A stretch of DNA of 64,000 nucleotides from an uncultured Helicobacteraceae bacterium. GTDB lineage: Bacteria; Campylobacterota; Campylobacteria; Campylobacterales; Helicobacteraceae. A program made the position numbers and the translations under genes. The notes beneath the pieces were generated by a model that had not been told where the DNA came from, did not search any database, and was given only the letters and a program-made list of their open reading frames with translations. The DNA lies in assembly GCA_947588965.1 (NCBI GenBank), contig CANQAN010000009.1:1-64000 (forward strand). The letters are read 5' to 3'. This document shows, piece by piece, positions 16,626 through 25,341 of this stretch. Positions within the stretch are counted from its first letter, which is position 1, and every line of letters begins with the position of its first letter.

Positions 16626-17711
16626 ATGGTGCGCTTTGTCGGTATTTTTCTCTGTATCGTGACTTTTGGGACTTTTTGTTATGCGCAATTTGACGATTTG
16701 GGCTATGATATGCGCAATGAAGAGGTTTTAAAGACCTTTGATGTTGAACCTGAATTTTTGAATAACGAACATTTTGTGAGCGTTGGAAATTCATTTTTGA
16801 CAGAGGCACGACAAGATTATTTGCTAGAGACATTCAAAGACGGGCAAGCATTCATTCCAACACTCAAAGAAATGTTTTTAAAAGAGGGAATCCCACAAGA
16901 ATTTTTATATTTAGCAATGGTGGAATCAGGCTTTTCTCTCAAAGCAAAATCAAGAAAACGTGCCACGGGAATGTGGCAGTTTATGCCAAAAACCGCGAAG
17001 TCCCTAGGATTATCCATCAATGCACAAATTGATGAAAGAAAAGATCCGATTAAATCCACACAAGCAGCCATCACCTATCTGAAATCTCTCAAGTCGCTAT
17101 TTGGCAAATGGTATCTTGCGGCCATTGCTTATAATTGCGGTGATGGTCGTTTGAAAAAGGCGATTGAGGAAGCGGGGAGCGATTCGTTGAGTGTTTTGCT
17201 TGATCCCGATGAAAAGTATATTCCCCTTGAGAGCCGTATGTATATACGTAAGATTCTCTCCGTTTCTCTATTATTCCATAATGTCAGCACCTTAAAAATC
17301 AATGATTATGATTATTTCCTAAATCGTGGGGCAAACTCCCTGCTTGCGACAATAGAAGTTCCACCGGCAACTCCACTCAGTCAAGTTGCTTCAAAAGTGG
17401 GCATAAGTTTGGGAGAATTAAAGAGCTATAATCCGCAGTTTAAACGTTCTTTGACACCGAGTTATGCAGGAACTTATAGTGTGTATATCCCCTATCAATT
17501 CTTGGCTCATTATAAGGAGAGTCTGCAAAATCAAGGGCATCTTAAATCAAAGTCTTATCTCGTACATCGTGTGCGCAAGGGCGATACAATCCATTCTATC
17601 GCGAAGCATTATGGTATTTCAAGCCAACAAATTGCACAGCACAATGGAATCAAAAACGCACGTACACTCTCTATTAATCAAGAAATTGTGATTCCGCTCA
17701 ATAAGGGCTAG
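16626..17711 (+). CDS. mltD: MltD-like membrane-bound lytic transglycosylase with LysM repeats
   Basis: A 361-residue secreted enzyme with a signal peptide to about residue 20 (TFCYAQ). The SLT domain has the catalytic Glu in AMVESGFSL, then ATGMWQFMPKTAK and IAYNCGDGR. Two C-terminal LysM modules follow (TPLSQVASKVGIS and KGDTIHSIAKHYGIS), which bind glycan strands. It cleaves peptidoglycan to 1,6-anhydromuropeptides in the periplasm. rlpA follows after three bases, forming a peptidoglycan-remodelling pair that is also adjacent in H. pylori. Confidence 0.93.
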   Translation: MVRFVGIFLCIVTFGTFCYAQFDDLGYDMRNEEVLKTFDVEPEFLNNEHFVSVGNSFLTEARQDYLLETFKDGQAFIPTLKEMFLKEGIPQEFLYLAMVESGFSLKAKSRKRATGMWQFMPKTAKSLGLSINAQIDERKDPIKSTQAAITYLKSLKSLFGKWYLAAIAYNCGDGRLKKAIEEAGSDSLSVLLDPDEKYIPLESRMYIRKILSVSLLFHNVSTLKINDYDYFLNRGANSLLATIEVPPATPLSQVASKVGISLGELKSYNPQFKRSLTPSYAGTYSVYIPYQFLAHYKESLQNQGHLKSKSYLVHRVRKGDTIHSIAKHYGISSQQIAQHNGIKNARTLSINQEIVIPLNKG

Positions 17712-17714
17712 AGC

Positions 17715-18518
17715 GTGAGAAAAGTCCATAAGATTCTTGGCGGTTTTGTCCTTGTAGCCCTATTTCTTGTCGGATGTGGGCAGAAGGGAACAAACATTAC
17801 TTATAATCCTAAAAACTATGGACAAATGAATAATAGCGCACAATCTCAAAAAGCGACAATGCGTCCCTATCAAGTCAATGGTAAGTGGTATTATCCGACA
17901 ACCGTGACGCTAGGGCAGACTTATGATGGAATCGCAAGTTGGTATGGACCGAAGTTTCATGGCAAAAAAACTTCCAATGGAGAAACTTACAATATGTATG
18001 CGCACACCGCTGCGCACAAGACATTGCCCATGAACACCATTGTGCGCGTGACAAATAAAGAAAACAGCAAGACAACCATTGTGCGCATTAACGACAGGGG
18101 TCCCTTTGTCGCGGGACGCATTATTGATTTGTCAAAAGCTGCCGCAGATGAGATTGGAATGTCAGGAATTGCACACGTTAAAATTGAGGTGATCGGGTTT
18201 AATGGCACGATTTCTAATGCCATGCCACTCAATCAAGAAGTCTTTGCACGTAGTGAATATAAGGTTGCTAACACACAGCAGAGTGTGCAACTTTCAAAAT
18301 TCCTTGTTCAAATTGGTGCATTCAGAAAACAAGAGGGTGCAAAGACATTTCAAAAAGAACATGCAAACATCAAGGGCTATTCTACGGTCATAAAAGAATA
18401 CATTTTAGATGATGCCCCCATTTATCGCGTGATGCTCACGGGATTTCAGAGCGAAGAGGAAGCGCGAGACATCATTTCTTCTTTGAAAATTTCTGGTGCT
18501 TTTATCACCACAGAGTAG
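17715..18518 (+). CDS. rlpA: RlpA-like septal lipoprotein / lytic transglycosylase with SPOR domain
   Basis: A 267-residue lipoprotein starting at a GTG, with lipobox LVGC at about residues 18-21. A double-psi beta-barrel follows (GIASWYGPKFHGKKTSNGE, then RINDRGPF with the catalytic Asp). A C-terminal SPOR domain (FLVQIGAFRKQEGA) should target it to denuded glycans at the division site. In Pseudomonas RlpA cleaves naked glycan strands. AAGGG of the mltD 3' end serves as ribosome site. hisB follows after nine bases. Confidence 0.93.
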   Translation: MRKVHKILGGFVLVALFLVGCGQKGTNITYNPKNYGQMNNSAQSQKATMRPYQVNGKWYYPTTVTLGQTYDGIASWYGPKFHGKKTSNGETYNMYAHTAAHKTLPMNTIVRVTNKENSKTTIVRINDRGPFVAGRIIDLSKAAADEIGMSGIAHVKIEVIGFNGTISNAMPLNQEVFARSEYKVANTQQSVQLSKFLVQIGAFRKQEGAKTFQKEHANIKGYSTVIKEYILDDAPIYRVMLTGFQSEEEARDIISSLKISGAFITTE

Positions 18519-18527
18519 GTTAGAACT

Positions 18528-19103
18528 ATGGAAACATTGACGCGCAACACAAAAGAAACGCAAATCACAGCTTCCCTTGAAGTCTATGGGAGTGGAATCG
18601 CAGAGATCACAACGGGGATAGGTTTTTTTAATCACATGTTAGAATCCCTTTGCAAACATGCCAATTGGAATCTTAAACTTGAATGCAAAGGGGATTTGGA
18701 TGTGGATTGCCACCACAGTGTTGAGGATTGTGGAATTGTCATTGGCAGTTTGCTAAGGAATGCGCTGTTTCCGATTCAGAAAATAGAGCGTTTTGGAAAT
18801 GCTGCGATTGTTATGGATGAGGCTTGTGTGGAGTGCGATTTGGATCTCAGCAATCGTCCCTTTTTGGTCTTTATGCTTGAAGACATAGAGGGAAAAGTGG
18901 GAGAGCTTGATTGTGAGTTGGTTGAAGAATTTTTCCGCGCCCTTGTTGTGAATGCTGGAATCTCTGCACATATTGTTGCTAAAAGAGGAAAAAACAAGCA
19001 TCACATCATAGAGGCTGCTTTCAAGTCTTTTGCCGTTGCGATGCGTCGTGCATGTGCGCAAAATGACAAGCTTGGAATCCCTAGTACAAAGGGCGTGTTG
19101 TGA
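18528..19103 (+). CDS. hisB: Imidazoleglycerol-phosphate dehydratase (monofunctional HisB)
   Basis: A 191-residue HisB without a phosphatase domain. The metal-binding motifs CHHSVED and KHHIIEA are both intact, and the tail ends in PSTKGVL as usual. It performs the sixth step of histidine synthesis. H. pylori lacks the pathway, so its presence here suggests a prototrophic enterohepatic species. No other his gene is in the window; hisB lies between rlpA and kdsC, and its TGA overlaps the GTG of kdsC. Confidence 0.97.
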   Translation: METLTRNTKETQITASLEVYGSGIAEITTGIGFFNHMLESLCKHANWNLKLECKGDLDVDCHHSVEDCGIVIGSLLRNALFPIQKIERFGNAAIVMDEACVECDLDLSNRPFLVFMLEDIEGKVGELDCELVEEFFRALVVNAGISAHIVAKRGKNKHHIIEAAFKSFAVAMRRACAQNDKLGIPSTKGVL

Positions 19104-19594
19104 TTAAGCTCATTGTGTTGGATGTCGATGGGACACTTAGTGATGGGAGTGTCATCTATAGTGATAGTGGAGAGGAGATTAAGTCCTTTAATGTCAAAGA
19201 CGGATTAGGAATTGCGGCTTGGATTCGGCTTGGGAGAGAGGTTGCGATTCTCACAGGGAGAGAGTCTAAGCTTCTAGAAAAACGCGCAGAGGAGTTGAAA
19301 ATTACGTATCTTAGACAGGGTGTTGAGGATAAATTAAAAGCCCTAGAGGAGATATTGGAATCCTCTAAAATAGCGCTTAACGAAGTTGCTGCAATTGGCG
19401 ATGATTTGAATGATTTAAAATTATTGCGCCATGTTAAGATGTCCTTTGCACCTAGAGATGCTGCCAAAAAGGTACGCAAAAACGTCACAAAGGTACTTAA
19501 AAAGAAAGGGGGCAGGGGGGCGGTACGTGAAATGATTGATAAAATCATCAAAAAAGAATATTTGAGAGCTAAGATGTATGAGATCTTTTTTTAA
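19100..19594 (+). CDS. kdsC: KDO-8-phosphate phosphatase
   Basis: A 164-residue capless HAD phosphatase. The nucleophile motif is VLDVDGTLSDG, motif II is ILTGRES, and motif IV is IGDDLNDL. It dephosphorylates KDO-8-P for LPS inner core synthesis in the cytoplasm. The GTG start overlaps the hisB stop (GTGA). It runs 17 bases into lptC. Position next to lptC and lptA places it in an LPS synthesis/transport operon. Confidence 0.93.
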   Translation: MIKLIVLDVDGTLSDGSVIYSDSGEEIKSFNVKDGLGIAAWIRLGREVAILTGRESKLLEKRAEELKITYLRQGVEDKLKALEEILESSKIALNEVAAIGDDLNDLKLLRHVKMSFAPRDAAKKVRKNVTKVLKKKGGRGAVREMIDKIIKKEYLRAKMYEIFF

Positions 19595-20126
19595 AAACAT
19601 TCATTTTGTCTCATTGTTTTTCATTGCGCTCTGCTTTTTTAGTATTGCTATGACCTTTATTTTGGGGAGTTATCGGCTTAAAAGTGCAGAATCTCTAAAG
19701 AATGTTTCGCGCTTTGAAGTTTGGGATTTTAAATATTTTAAAATCACGCAAAAGGGCGTTTATACCATTGCAAACGGGAAAAAAGCGCGTGAAAATGAGC
19801 GCAGAGAAAATGAGATCGAGCAGTTGGATGTGAGCAACTACACACAATCAGAGTCGCGTCCCTTTGTCGCAGAGCATTTGAGGGCGGACTTTGCACTCTA
19901 TGATAACCAAAACATCTTTTTCCCACAGGGTGTGCATTATGAGAGGGATGCCATGCGCTTTTGGAGCCAAGAAGCCATGTATAATCCGAATCTAAAGGCA
20001 CTAGAGGGTTTTGGGGAATTTGTTATTTTGGAGAACAATTACAAAATTCGTGGCAATAATATCGCCTATAAAGATGGCAAAATCACCGCAAAAGACATTC
20101 ACGGAATTCTTAAGGAAAGACCATGA
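19578..20126 (+). CDS. lptC: LptC-like LPS transport protein
   Basis: A 182-residue protein with one N-terminal membrane anchor (about residues 8-27) and a periplasmic beta-jellyroll (EHLRADFALYDNQNIFFPQGV, YKIRGNNIAYKDGKI). LptC links the LptBFG ABC transporter to LptA in the periplasmic LPS bridge. Sequence identity in this family is low, so the call leans on topology and on its place directly before lptA (four-base overlap). Confidence 0.85.
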   Translation: MRSFFKNIHFVSLFFIALCFFSIAMTFILGSYRLKSAESLKNVSRFEVWDFKYFKITQKGVYTIANGKKARENERRENEIEQLDVSNYTQSESRPFVAEHLRADFALYDNQNIFFPQGVHYERDAMRFWSQEAMYNPNLKALEGFGEFVILENNYKIRGNNIAYKDGKITAKDIHGILKERP

Positions 20127-20614
20127 GAATTTTGTTTTGTCTCTTGTGCGTCCTTTTTTGTGCTTTTGCAAATGAAGTCAATGAGATTGAAGTGAGGGCT
20201 AAGGAGTTTATCGGCGATGAGAAAAAGAAAATCACGCAACTCAAGGGAAATGTAGAGATTCTACGTGCGACAGATAAATTGAGAGCCGATGAAGCCTTTG
20301 TTTATTTGGATTCAAACAACAGACCCGACAAGATGAAAGCCGTTGGGAATGTGCATTTTTGGCTCACTCTCAAAGATGGTCGCCAGATTGAGGGAGAGTC
20401 CAAAGAAGCGCTCTATCTGCCAAGCACACAGGAGTATCAGATTCTAGGAAATGCGACAGTTAAGGAGTTGGGTAAAAGTAATGTCATACGCGGTGATAAA
20501 ATCATTGTGCGCCACAAAGATGGCTTTATTAATGTCGTTGGGAATGAAGACAAGCCTGCACGACTTATTTTTAAGCTTGAAAAGGGACAAGAAATAAAAA
20601 GGAGCAAAAAATGA
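20123..20614 (+). CDS. lptA: LptA-like periplasmic LPS transport protein
   Basis: A 163-residue protein with a signal peptide (to about residue 16, CAFA|NEV) and an OstA/LptA jellyroll (ITQLKGNVEILRATDKLRAD, AVGNVHFWL, ILGNATVKE). It shuttles LPS from LptC to LptD. It overlaps lptC by four bases and engB by four bases (ATGA both times), suggesting tight coupling. Confidence 0.9.
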   Translation: MRILFCLLCVLFCAFANEVNEIEVRAKEFIGDEKKKITQLKGNVEILRATDKLRADEAFVYLDSNNRPDKMKAVGNVHFWLTLKDGRQIEGESKEALYLPSTQEYQILGNATVKELGKSNVIRGDKIIVRHKDGFINVVGNEDKPARLIFKLEKGQEIKRSKK

Positions 20615-21273
20615 GCACTTTTAGATTAAAGAGTGCGCATTTTCTAACATCTGCGCAAAATCTTTCGCAATGTCCGCCTCCTATCATATCTGAAGTCGCA
20701 TTTCTGGGACGTAGCAATGTGGGAAAAAGCACTCTTATCAATCTTTTGTGTCATCAAAAGCAACTTGCAAAAAGCTCTCAAACGCCGGGCAAAACGCAGT
20801 TGATTAATTTCTTTTTGACGCAATGGTATTCTCATAAAAAGCAAGAAACTAGAGATTCTAAAGTCTCTAAGGATAAAGAATCTGCAGAGCTTTTGAAAGT
20901 CATTTTTGTGGATTTGCCGGGCTTTGGCTATGCGAAAGTCTCTAAGGAGCAAAAAGAACTTTGGAATCATAATTTGGTGGAATTTTTGCAAAAGCGCGAT
21001 TGCATAAGGCTTTTTGTCCATTTGGTTGATAGTCGCCATCCATATTTGGAGATTGATGAGAGTCTTATTGTATTTCTTGAGCGATTTTTGCGTGAAGATC
21101 AACGTCTTTTGCGCATTTTTACGAAGTTTGATAAACTCAATGCCAACGAGCAAGCGCTTCTAAAGAGAAGCTTTCCCAAAGCCCTGTTTTCTAGTGCGCT
21201 AAAGAGGCAAAACACAGAAAAAATTGCCAATTGCATTCTTGCAAACACTTTAGGAAGTGAGGAGTTGCGATGA
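20611..21273 (+). CDS. engB: GTPase EngB/YsxC, 50S ribosome assembly
   Basis: A 220-residue GTPase with G1 GRSNVGKS, the TPGKTQLINFF switch, G3 DLPGFGY and G4 TKFDKLN. It aids late 50S assembly. Between switch I and G3 there is a charged, Lys/Ser/Glu-rich insertion of about 20 residues (after QWYSHKKQE) that looks longer than in most EngB proteins. It overlaps lptA and the following acetyltransferase by four bases each. Confidence 0.95.
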   Translation: MSTFRLKSAHFLTSAQNLSQCPPPIISEVAFLGRSNVGKSTLINLLCHQKQLAKSSQTPGKTQLINFFLTQWYSHKKQETRDSKVSKDKESAELLKVIFVDLPGFGYAKVSKEQKELWNHNLVEFLQKRDCIRLFVHLVDSRHPYLEIDESLIVFLERFLREDQRLLRIFTKFDKLNANEQALLKRSFPKALFSSALKRQNTEKIANCILANTLGSEELR

Positions 21274-21803
21274 TTGTGATTCCACCGAAGCTAGAGGATA
21301 TTGTAAAAATGCGCGAAATTGTGCGTCCTCAAGTGGAGCTTGGCGTGATTTTGGATCGCAGTGTTGAGGTGATGGCAAATATGATTCGCTCCTATCGCAT
21401 CGCATGGGAGGAAGAATCCGTGCTTTTGGATTTGAAGCGCGGAGGCTCTAAGGTAAGCTTAGAATCGCGTCCCTTAGAGAGTTTTCAGAATCCTATAATG
21501 CTGGGATTTTGTGCATTACACATTCATTCATTGACTTTAGCAGAGATTCGAAGTTTGATTGTGATTGAAGAGGCGCGAAATTTAGGTGTTGCGAGTTGTT
21601 TGATTTCAAATTGTGAGCAGGAGGGTCAAATTTTAGGTATAAAAGAGATTTTAGTTTTAACTTATCAGCGCTTCTTGTTTGAGAAATTGGGTTTCACAGA
21701 AATCAGTAAAGACAAGATTCCAAATCAAAAAATATGGGCAGATTGTATCCTATGCAAACATTTTCCACAATGCGACGAAATAGCACTCATCAAAGTTCTT
21801 TAA
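21270..21803 (+). CDS. GNAT acetyltransferase, short N-acetylglutamate synthase-like
   Basis: A 177-residue GNAT protein. The acetyl-CoA loop region (LIVIEEARNLGVASCLISNC) and the C-terminal segment KIWADCILCKHFPQCDE resemble the free-standing GNAT domains annotated as ArgA-like N-acetylglutamate synthases. The two CxxC-type cysteines near the C-terminus are characteristic of this group. If correct it starts arginine synthesis. No arg gene is beside it. GAGGAG precedes the ATG, which overlaps engB by four bases. Confidence 0.7.
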   Translation: MIVIPPKLEDIVKMREIVRPQVELGVILDRSVEVMANMIRSYRIAWEEESVLLDLKRGGSKVSLESRPLESFQNPIMLGFCALHIHSLTLAEIRSLIVIEEARNLGVASCLISNCEQEGQILGIKEILVLTYQRFLFEKLGFTEISKDKIPNQKIWADCILCKHFPQCDEIALIKVL

Positions 21804-22237
21804 GAATCTTTTTCTTCAGTCTTTTTTGTGTCTTTTATTTTTCTTGTGCGGATATTTATGTATTCTTGCCTCCGCTTTTTGGAGCACTCTATGTCATTGC
21901 ACAAGAGAAATACGAGGCGGAATCTTATGAGGTGTTTTATTTCTTTGTTCCTCTTTTGCTTTATTTTGAAGCAAACAAGGGATTGCCACTTTCAAGTACA
22001 CTCTTGTTTTTGGCATTTTCTTTTAAGATAATTTTACCGCAGTTTCGCAAGTTTTTTGGATACTCTAAGACATTCATTCCGCTCTTTGTATTTTATGCGT
22101 ATTTTGGTTATTTTGTGTTTTTGGCAATTTTTGCTCTTTTGTTTGATGTGAGGGGCTTTGAATTTTCTTGGTTGTTGTTCTTTTATTGTGTGATTGAGAG
22201 TATTTTAGTTCTACCTTTAGTGTGGTTTTTCCGATGA
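21770..22237 (+). CDS. Small polytopic membrane protein before PBP2 (MreD-like position)
   Basis: About 155 residues with four or five hydrophobic helices and almost no polar sequence after residue 15. It ends in an ATGA overlap with the PBP2 gene. In many bacteria a MreD-type membrane protein precedes mrdA, and a protein of this shape holds this place in Campylobacterota. Sequence similarity to MreD cannot be judged by eye. The start is uncertain: ATG codons at 21734, 21752 and 21770 all lie inside the acetyltransferase gene without a clear ribosome site; I took the one with least overlap. Confidence 0.6.
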   Translation: MRRNSTHQSSLRIFFFSLFCVFYFSCADIYVFLPPLFGALYVIAQEKYEAESYEVFYFFVPLLLYFEANKGLPLSSTLLFLAFSFKIILPQFRKFFGYSKTFIPLFVFYAYFGYFVFLAIFALLFDVRGFEFSWLLFFYCVIESILVLPLVWFFR

Positions 22238-24093
22238 ATAAGCGCATTGTATTGATTTTTGGTTTTTTTGTTGTCTTTTGGCTTGTGCTTGTGGTGAGAA
22301 TCTTTATCATAAGCGTGATTGATAGTGAGGATTTAGAGAGTCAAGCCCTCAAAAACATTCTCCAAAAAGAGCCTATTGTGCCAATCCGTGGGCAGATTAT
22401 AGACAGAAATGGTGAGCCACTTGCGACAAACACAGTGGGCTTTAATATCGCCTTGCCCCCACATTTATCACATCAGGCAAAAATGCCTATTCTAAGGCAA
22501 GAAGTGCAGAATCTTTTGAAATTTTTCCCCCATCACACAGAAGAGGATTTGATAAACGGTTACAAAAAGAAAGACTCTCCCTATAATCACGAATACATCC
22601 CGGTTATTGAATTTGTGGATTATGAAACGCTTTTGAGAATCTATCCACAGCTCATTCAAAATGACGCTTTGCGGATTGTTCCCTTAGCGCGGAGATTCTA
22701 TCCTAATGAAACTTCCGCATCACATGTGATTGGTTATGTCAGTCGTGCCAATCAACAAGACATCACCAATCAGCCGATTGCAAAATGGACAGGAAATATC
22801 GGAAAAGAGGGCTTAGAGAGAGAATATGACGAATTCTTGCAAGGAGAGGTTGGTACAAGAACTGCAAAGGTTACAGCGCTCAATCAAGAAATTGAAGTGG
22901 TTTCTTATGAGGAGGCTATTGAAAATCACCATTTAACAACGACATTAGATGTGAGAATCCAGCGCGCAATGGATGAGATATTCGCAGACAAGAATGGTGC
23001 GGCTGTGATTATGGATGCAAACAATGGCGAGATTCTTGCTGCAGGGAGTTATCCCGAATACAATCTCAATCATTTCATCGGCGGCATCTCTCATGAGAAT
23101 TGGAGTGCCTTACGCGAAAGCCCCTATAAGCCACTTATTAATAAAATTATTAATGGGTTGTATCCGCCCGGATCTGTTGTGAAAATGGGCATGGGTTTAG
23201 CTTTCTTAGAACATACGGGGATTAATGAAAAAACAGAGCTTAAAACACCGCCTTTTATTGAGCTTGGAGACAGAAAATTCCGCGATTGGAAGAAGGAAGG
23301 GCATGGAAGCGCGGATTTATACAAGGCTATCAAACGTAGCGTGGATGTGTATTTCTACACACTTGCGCTTAACACAGACTTTGAAAAAATCGCAGATGTG
23401 CTAAAAAAAATGGGCTTAGGGCAAAAAACGGGCGTGGATTTACCCAATGAATTCGTAGGAATCGTACCATCGCCAAAGCTCAAGAAAACGCGCTACAAGC
23501 AGGATTGGTATGCGGGAGATAGCGTTGTGAGCTCTATTGGGCAGGGATTGTTTCTGACAACCCCCATGCAGATTGCAAATTACACCGCACTCATTGCAAG
23601 CGGGAAGCTTCCGATTCCACATTTTGCAAAGAAAATCGGAGAAGAGGAGGTTGCAAAAGAGCCAAGAGATGTTTTGAATGAATTTGAAAAGAGCAAGTTA
23701 GCGGTCTTGCGCGAGGGAATGCGCCAAGTCTGTAGTGAAGTGGGGGGGACGGCGAACTATGCGACACGAGAGTCTAGAGCTTACCTTGCTTGTAAGACGG
23801 GAACTGCACAAGTTGTCGGAATCTCTCAAGAGGATAAGGCACGTATCAAAGAGTCTGATATGGACTATTTTCATCGCTCTCAAGCGTGGATTACGGGATT
23901 TTTACCCGCAGATGATCCGCGCTATGTGATTACGGTTATGGTTGAGCATGGGGGAAGCGGTAGTGGCACGGGCGGTCCTGTGTTGGCAAGATTGGCTAAT
24001 ACGCTTGTGGATTTAGGATATGTGAAGTCTAACAGAAAAGATGCTAGAAGCGCAAACAACGCGGATTTGGAATTTGAATCTCAAGCGGAATAA
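22234..24093 (+). CDS. mrdA: Penicillin-binding protein 2 (elongasome transpeptidase)
   Basis: A 619-residue class B PBP. One N-terminal membrane helix is followed by the pedestal (RGQIIDRNGEPLATN) and the transpeptidase domain with Ser314 in PPGSVVK, the second motif SVD, and CKTGTAQ. It cross-links lateral-wall peptidoglycan with RodA and MreC and is a beta-lactam target. I chose ATG 22234, which overlaps the preceding stop (ATGA), over an in-frame GTG at 22222. The frame contains a G7 run at about 23742 and an A8 run at about 23403. Confidence 0.96.
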   Translation: MNKRIVLIFGFFVVFWLVLVVRIFIISVIDSEDLESQALKNILQKEPIVPIRGQIIDRNGEPLATNTVGFNIALPPHLSHQAKMPILRQEVQNLLKFFPHHTEEDLINGYKKKDSPYNHEYIPVIEFVDYETLLRIYPQLIQNDALRIVPLARRFYPNETSASHVIGYVSRANQQDITNQPIAKWTGNIGKEGLEREYDEFLQGEVGTRTAKVTALNQEIEVVSYEEAIENHHLTTTLDVRIQRAMDEIFADKNGAAVIMDANNGEILAAGSYPEYNLNHFIGGISHENWSALRESPYKPLINKIINGLYPPGSVVKMGMGLAFLEHTGINEKTELKTPPFIELGDRKFRDWKKEGHGSADLYKAIKRSVDVYFYTLALNTDFEKIADVLKKMGLGQKTGVDLPNEFVGIVPSPKLKKTRYKQDWYAGDSVVSSIGQGLFLTTPMQIANYTALIASGKLPIPHFAKKIGEEEVAKEPRDVLNEFEKSKLAVLREGMRQVCSEVGGTANYATRESRAYLACKTGTAQVVGISQEDKARIKESDMDYFHRSQAWITGFLPADDPRYVITVMVEHGGSGSGTGGPVLARLANTLVDLGYVKSNRKDARSANNADLEFESQAE

Positions 24094-24102
24094 AGGATTT
24101 TA

Positions 24103-25341
24103 ATGCAAGAAACAGTGCGCTCTCTACCCCAGCTCTTAAAAGGAAGGAGAATCATACTTGGTGTTTGTGGAAGTGTCGCAATCTATAAATCTTTAGAGAT
24201 TTTGAGAATCCTGCAAAAGTGGGGAGCCGATGTACGCGTAGTTATGAGCAAGGGCGCACAAGAGTTTATCACTCCTTTGCTGTTTGAATCCCTCTCACAT
24301 CATCAAGTCTTAAGGGCAGAATCGCAAAGCTGGAGTGAGAATCCACACAATCACATTGAGATTGCAAATTGGGGAGAATTGTTTCTTGTCGCACCTTGTA
24401 GTGCAAACACCCTTAATAAAATCGCACATGGAATCGCGGATAATGTCTTGTTGGAGAGTTTTTTAGCCTTTGATGGTAAGAAAATTATCGCCCCCTCTGC
24501 AAACACAAAAATGCTAGAAAATCCCGCAAGTGTAGAGTCTCTAAGGATTTTGGAGCAAAGGGATATTTTAGTAATCCAAACACAAAGCAAAGAACTTGCG
24601 TGTGGAAGTGTCGGAAATGGTGCGCTTGCAGAGCCTTTAGAAATTGCCTTTGAAGTGGTACGCACCTTTTTGCAAGAATCTTTTTGGTTGGGAAAAAGTT
24701 TGTGTGTGAGTGGGGGTGGAAGCAGTGAGGCGCTTGATTCTGTGCGTTTTCTCTCTAATTTTTCTAGCGGGAAAATGGGTGCAAGTTTGGCGCTTGGCGC
24801 GTATTTCTTAGGGGCACAAGTGTGTTTTATCACCTCTCAAATGCCTTTTATTCTTCCCTTAGGAATCAAAATTCAACGCGTAGAATCCACGCAAGAGTAT
24901 TTTGAAGCGATTCAACATTGGCAAAATGCACAAACACAGCTTAAGGATTCTTATTTGTTCATGGCAGCAGCCATTAGTGATTATGTCCCAAAGAATCCCT
25001 TAAAAAAAAGCGAACAAAAGAAATTCAAAAAGAGTGAAATAGGCGCAGAGTGGAATCTTGCATTACGTGAGAATCTTGATATTTTAGCGACCATCTCAAA
25101 GGAACAAAAAACCATAGGATTTAAGTTGGAATCGCAAAATGGCATAGAGAGCGCAAAGAGTGCGCTAAGGGCTAAGAATCTCCATGCAATCTGTCTCAAT
25201 ACGATTTCAGAAGCACACAACCCCCTATCATCACAAAACAATCAAGTCTTTTGGATTCAGCCTAAACTTGTTAAAGATCTAGGAATGTGTGATAAGTTCA
25301 GTCTTGCTTTGAAAATCTTGCAACAGGCTAAAGAGCTATGA
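24103..25341 (+). CDS. coaBC: Bifunctional CoaBC (PPC synthetase / decarboxylase)
   Basis: A 412-residue fused enzyme. The N-terminal flavoprotein decarboxylase has ILGVCGSVAIYKS, the catalytic His in HNHIEIANW, the PSANTKML segment (usually PxMNxxM) and ACGSVGNGALAEP. The C-terminal CoaB half has VSGGGSSEALDSVRFLSNFSSGKMG and the AAISDY segment. Together they make 4'-phosphopantetheine from phosphopantothenate and cysteine. AAAGGA precedes the ATG. It overlaps the next gene by four bases. Confidence 0.95.
   Translation: MQETVRSLPQLLKGRRIILGVCGSVAIYKSLEILRILQKWGADVRVVMSKGAQEFITPLLFESLSHHQVLRAESQSWSENPHNHIEIANWGELFLVAPCSANTLNKIAHGIADNVLLESFLAFDGKKIIAPSANTKMLENPASVESLRILEQRDILVIQTQSKELACGSVGNGALAEPLEIAFEVVRTFLQESFWLGKSLCVSGGGSSEALDSVRFLSNFSSGKMGASLALGAYFLGAQVCFITSQMPFILPLGIKIQRVESTQEYFEAIQHWQNAQTQLKDSYLFMAAAISDYVPKNPLKKSEQKKFKKSEIGAEWNLALRENLDILATISKEQKTIGFKLESQNGIESAKSALRAKNLHAICLNTISEAHNPLSSQNNQVFWIQPKLVKDLGMCDKFSLALKILQQAKEL

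Noticed and set aside
19505-19530. G-rich segment in kdsC as a phase-variable tract
   Set aside because: The run is broken by A and C bases (AAAGGGGGCAGGGGGGCGG), and no single stretch reaches seven G bases.
20644-21153. Minus-strand frame of 169 codons opposite engB
   Set aside because: EngB GTPase motifs are intact on the plus strand; the antisense reading has no family features.
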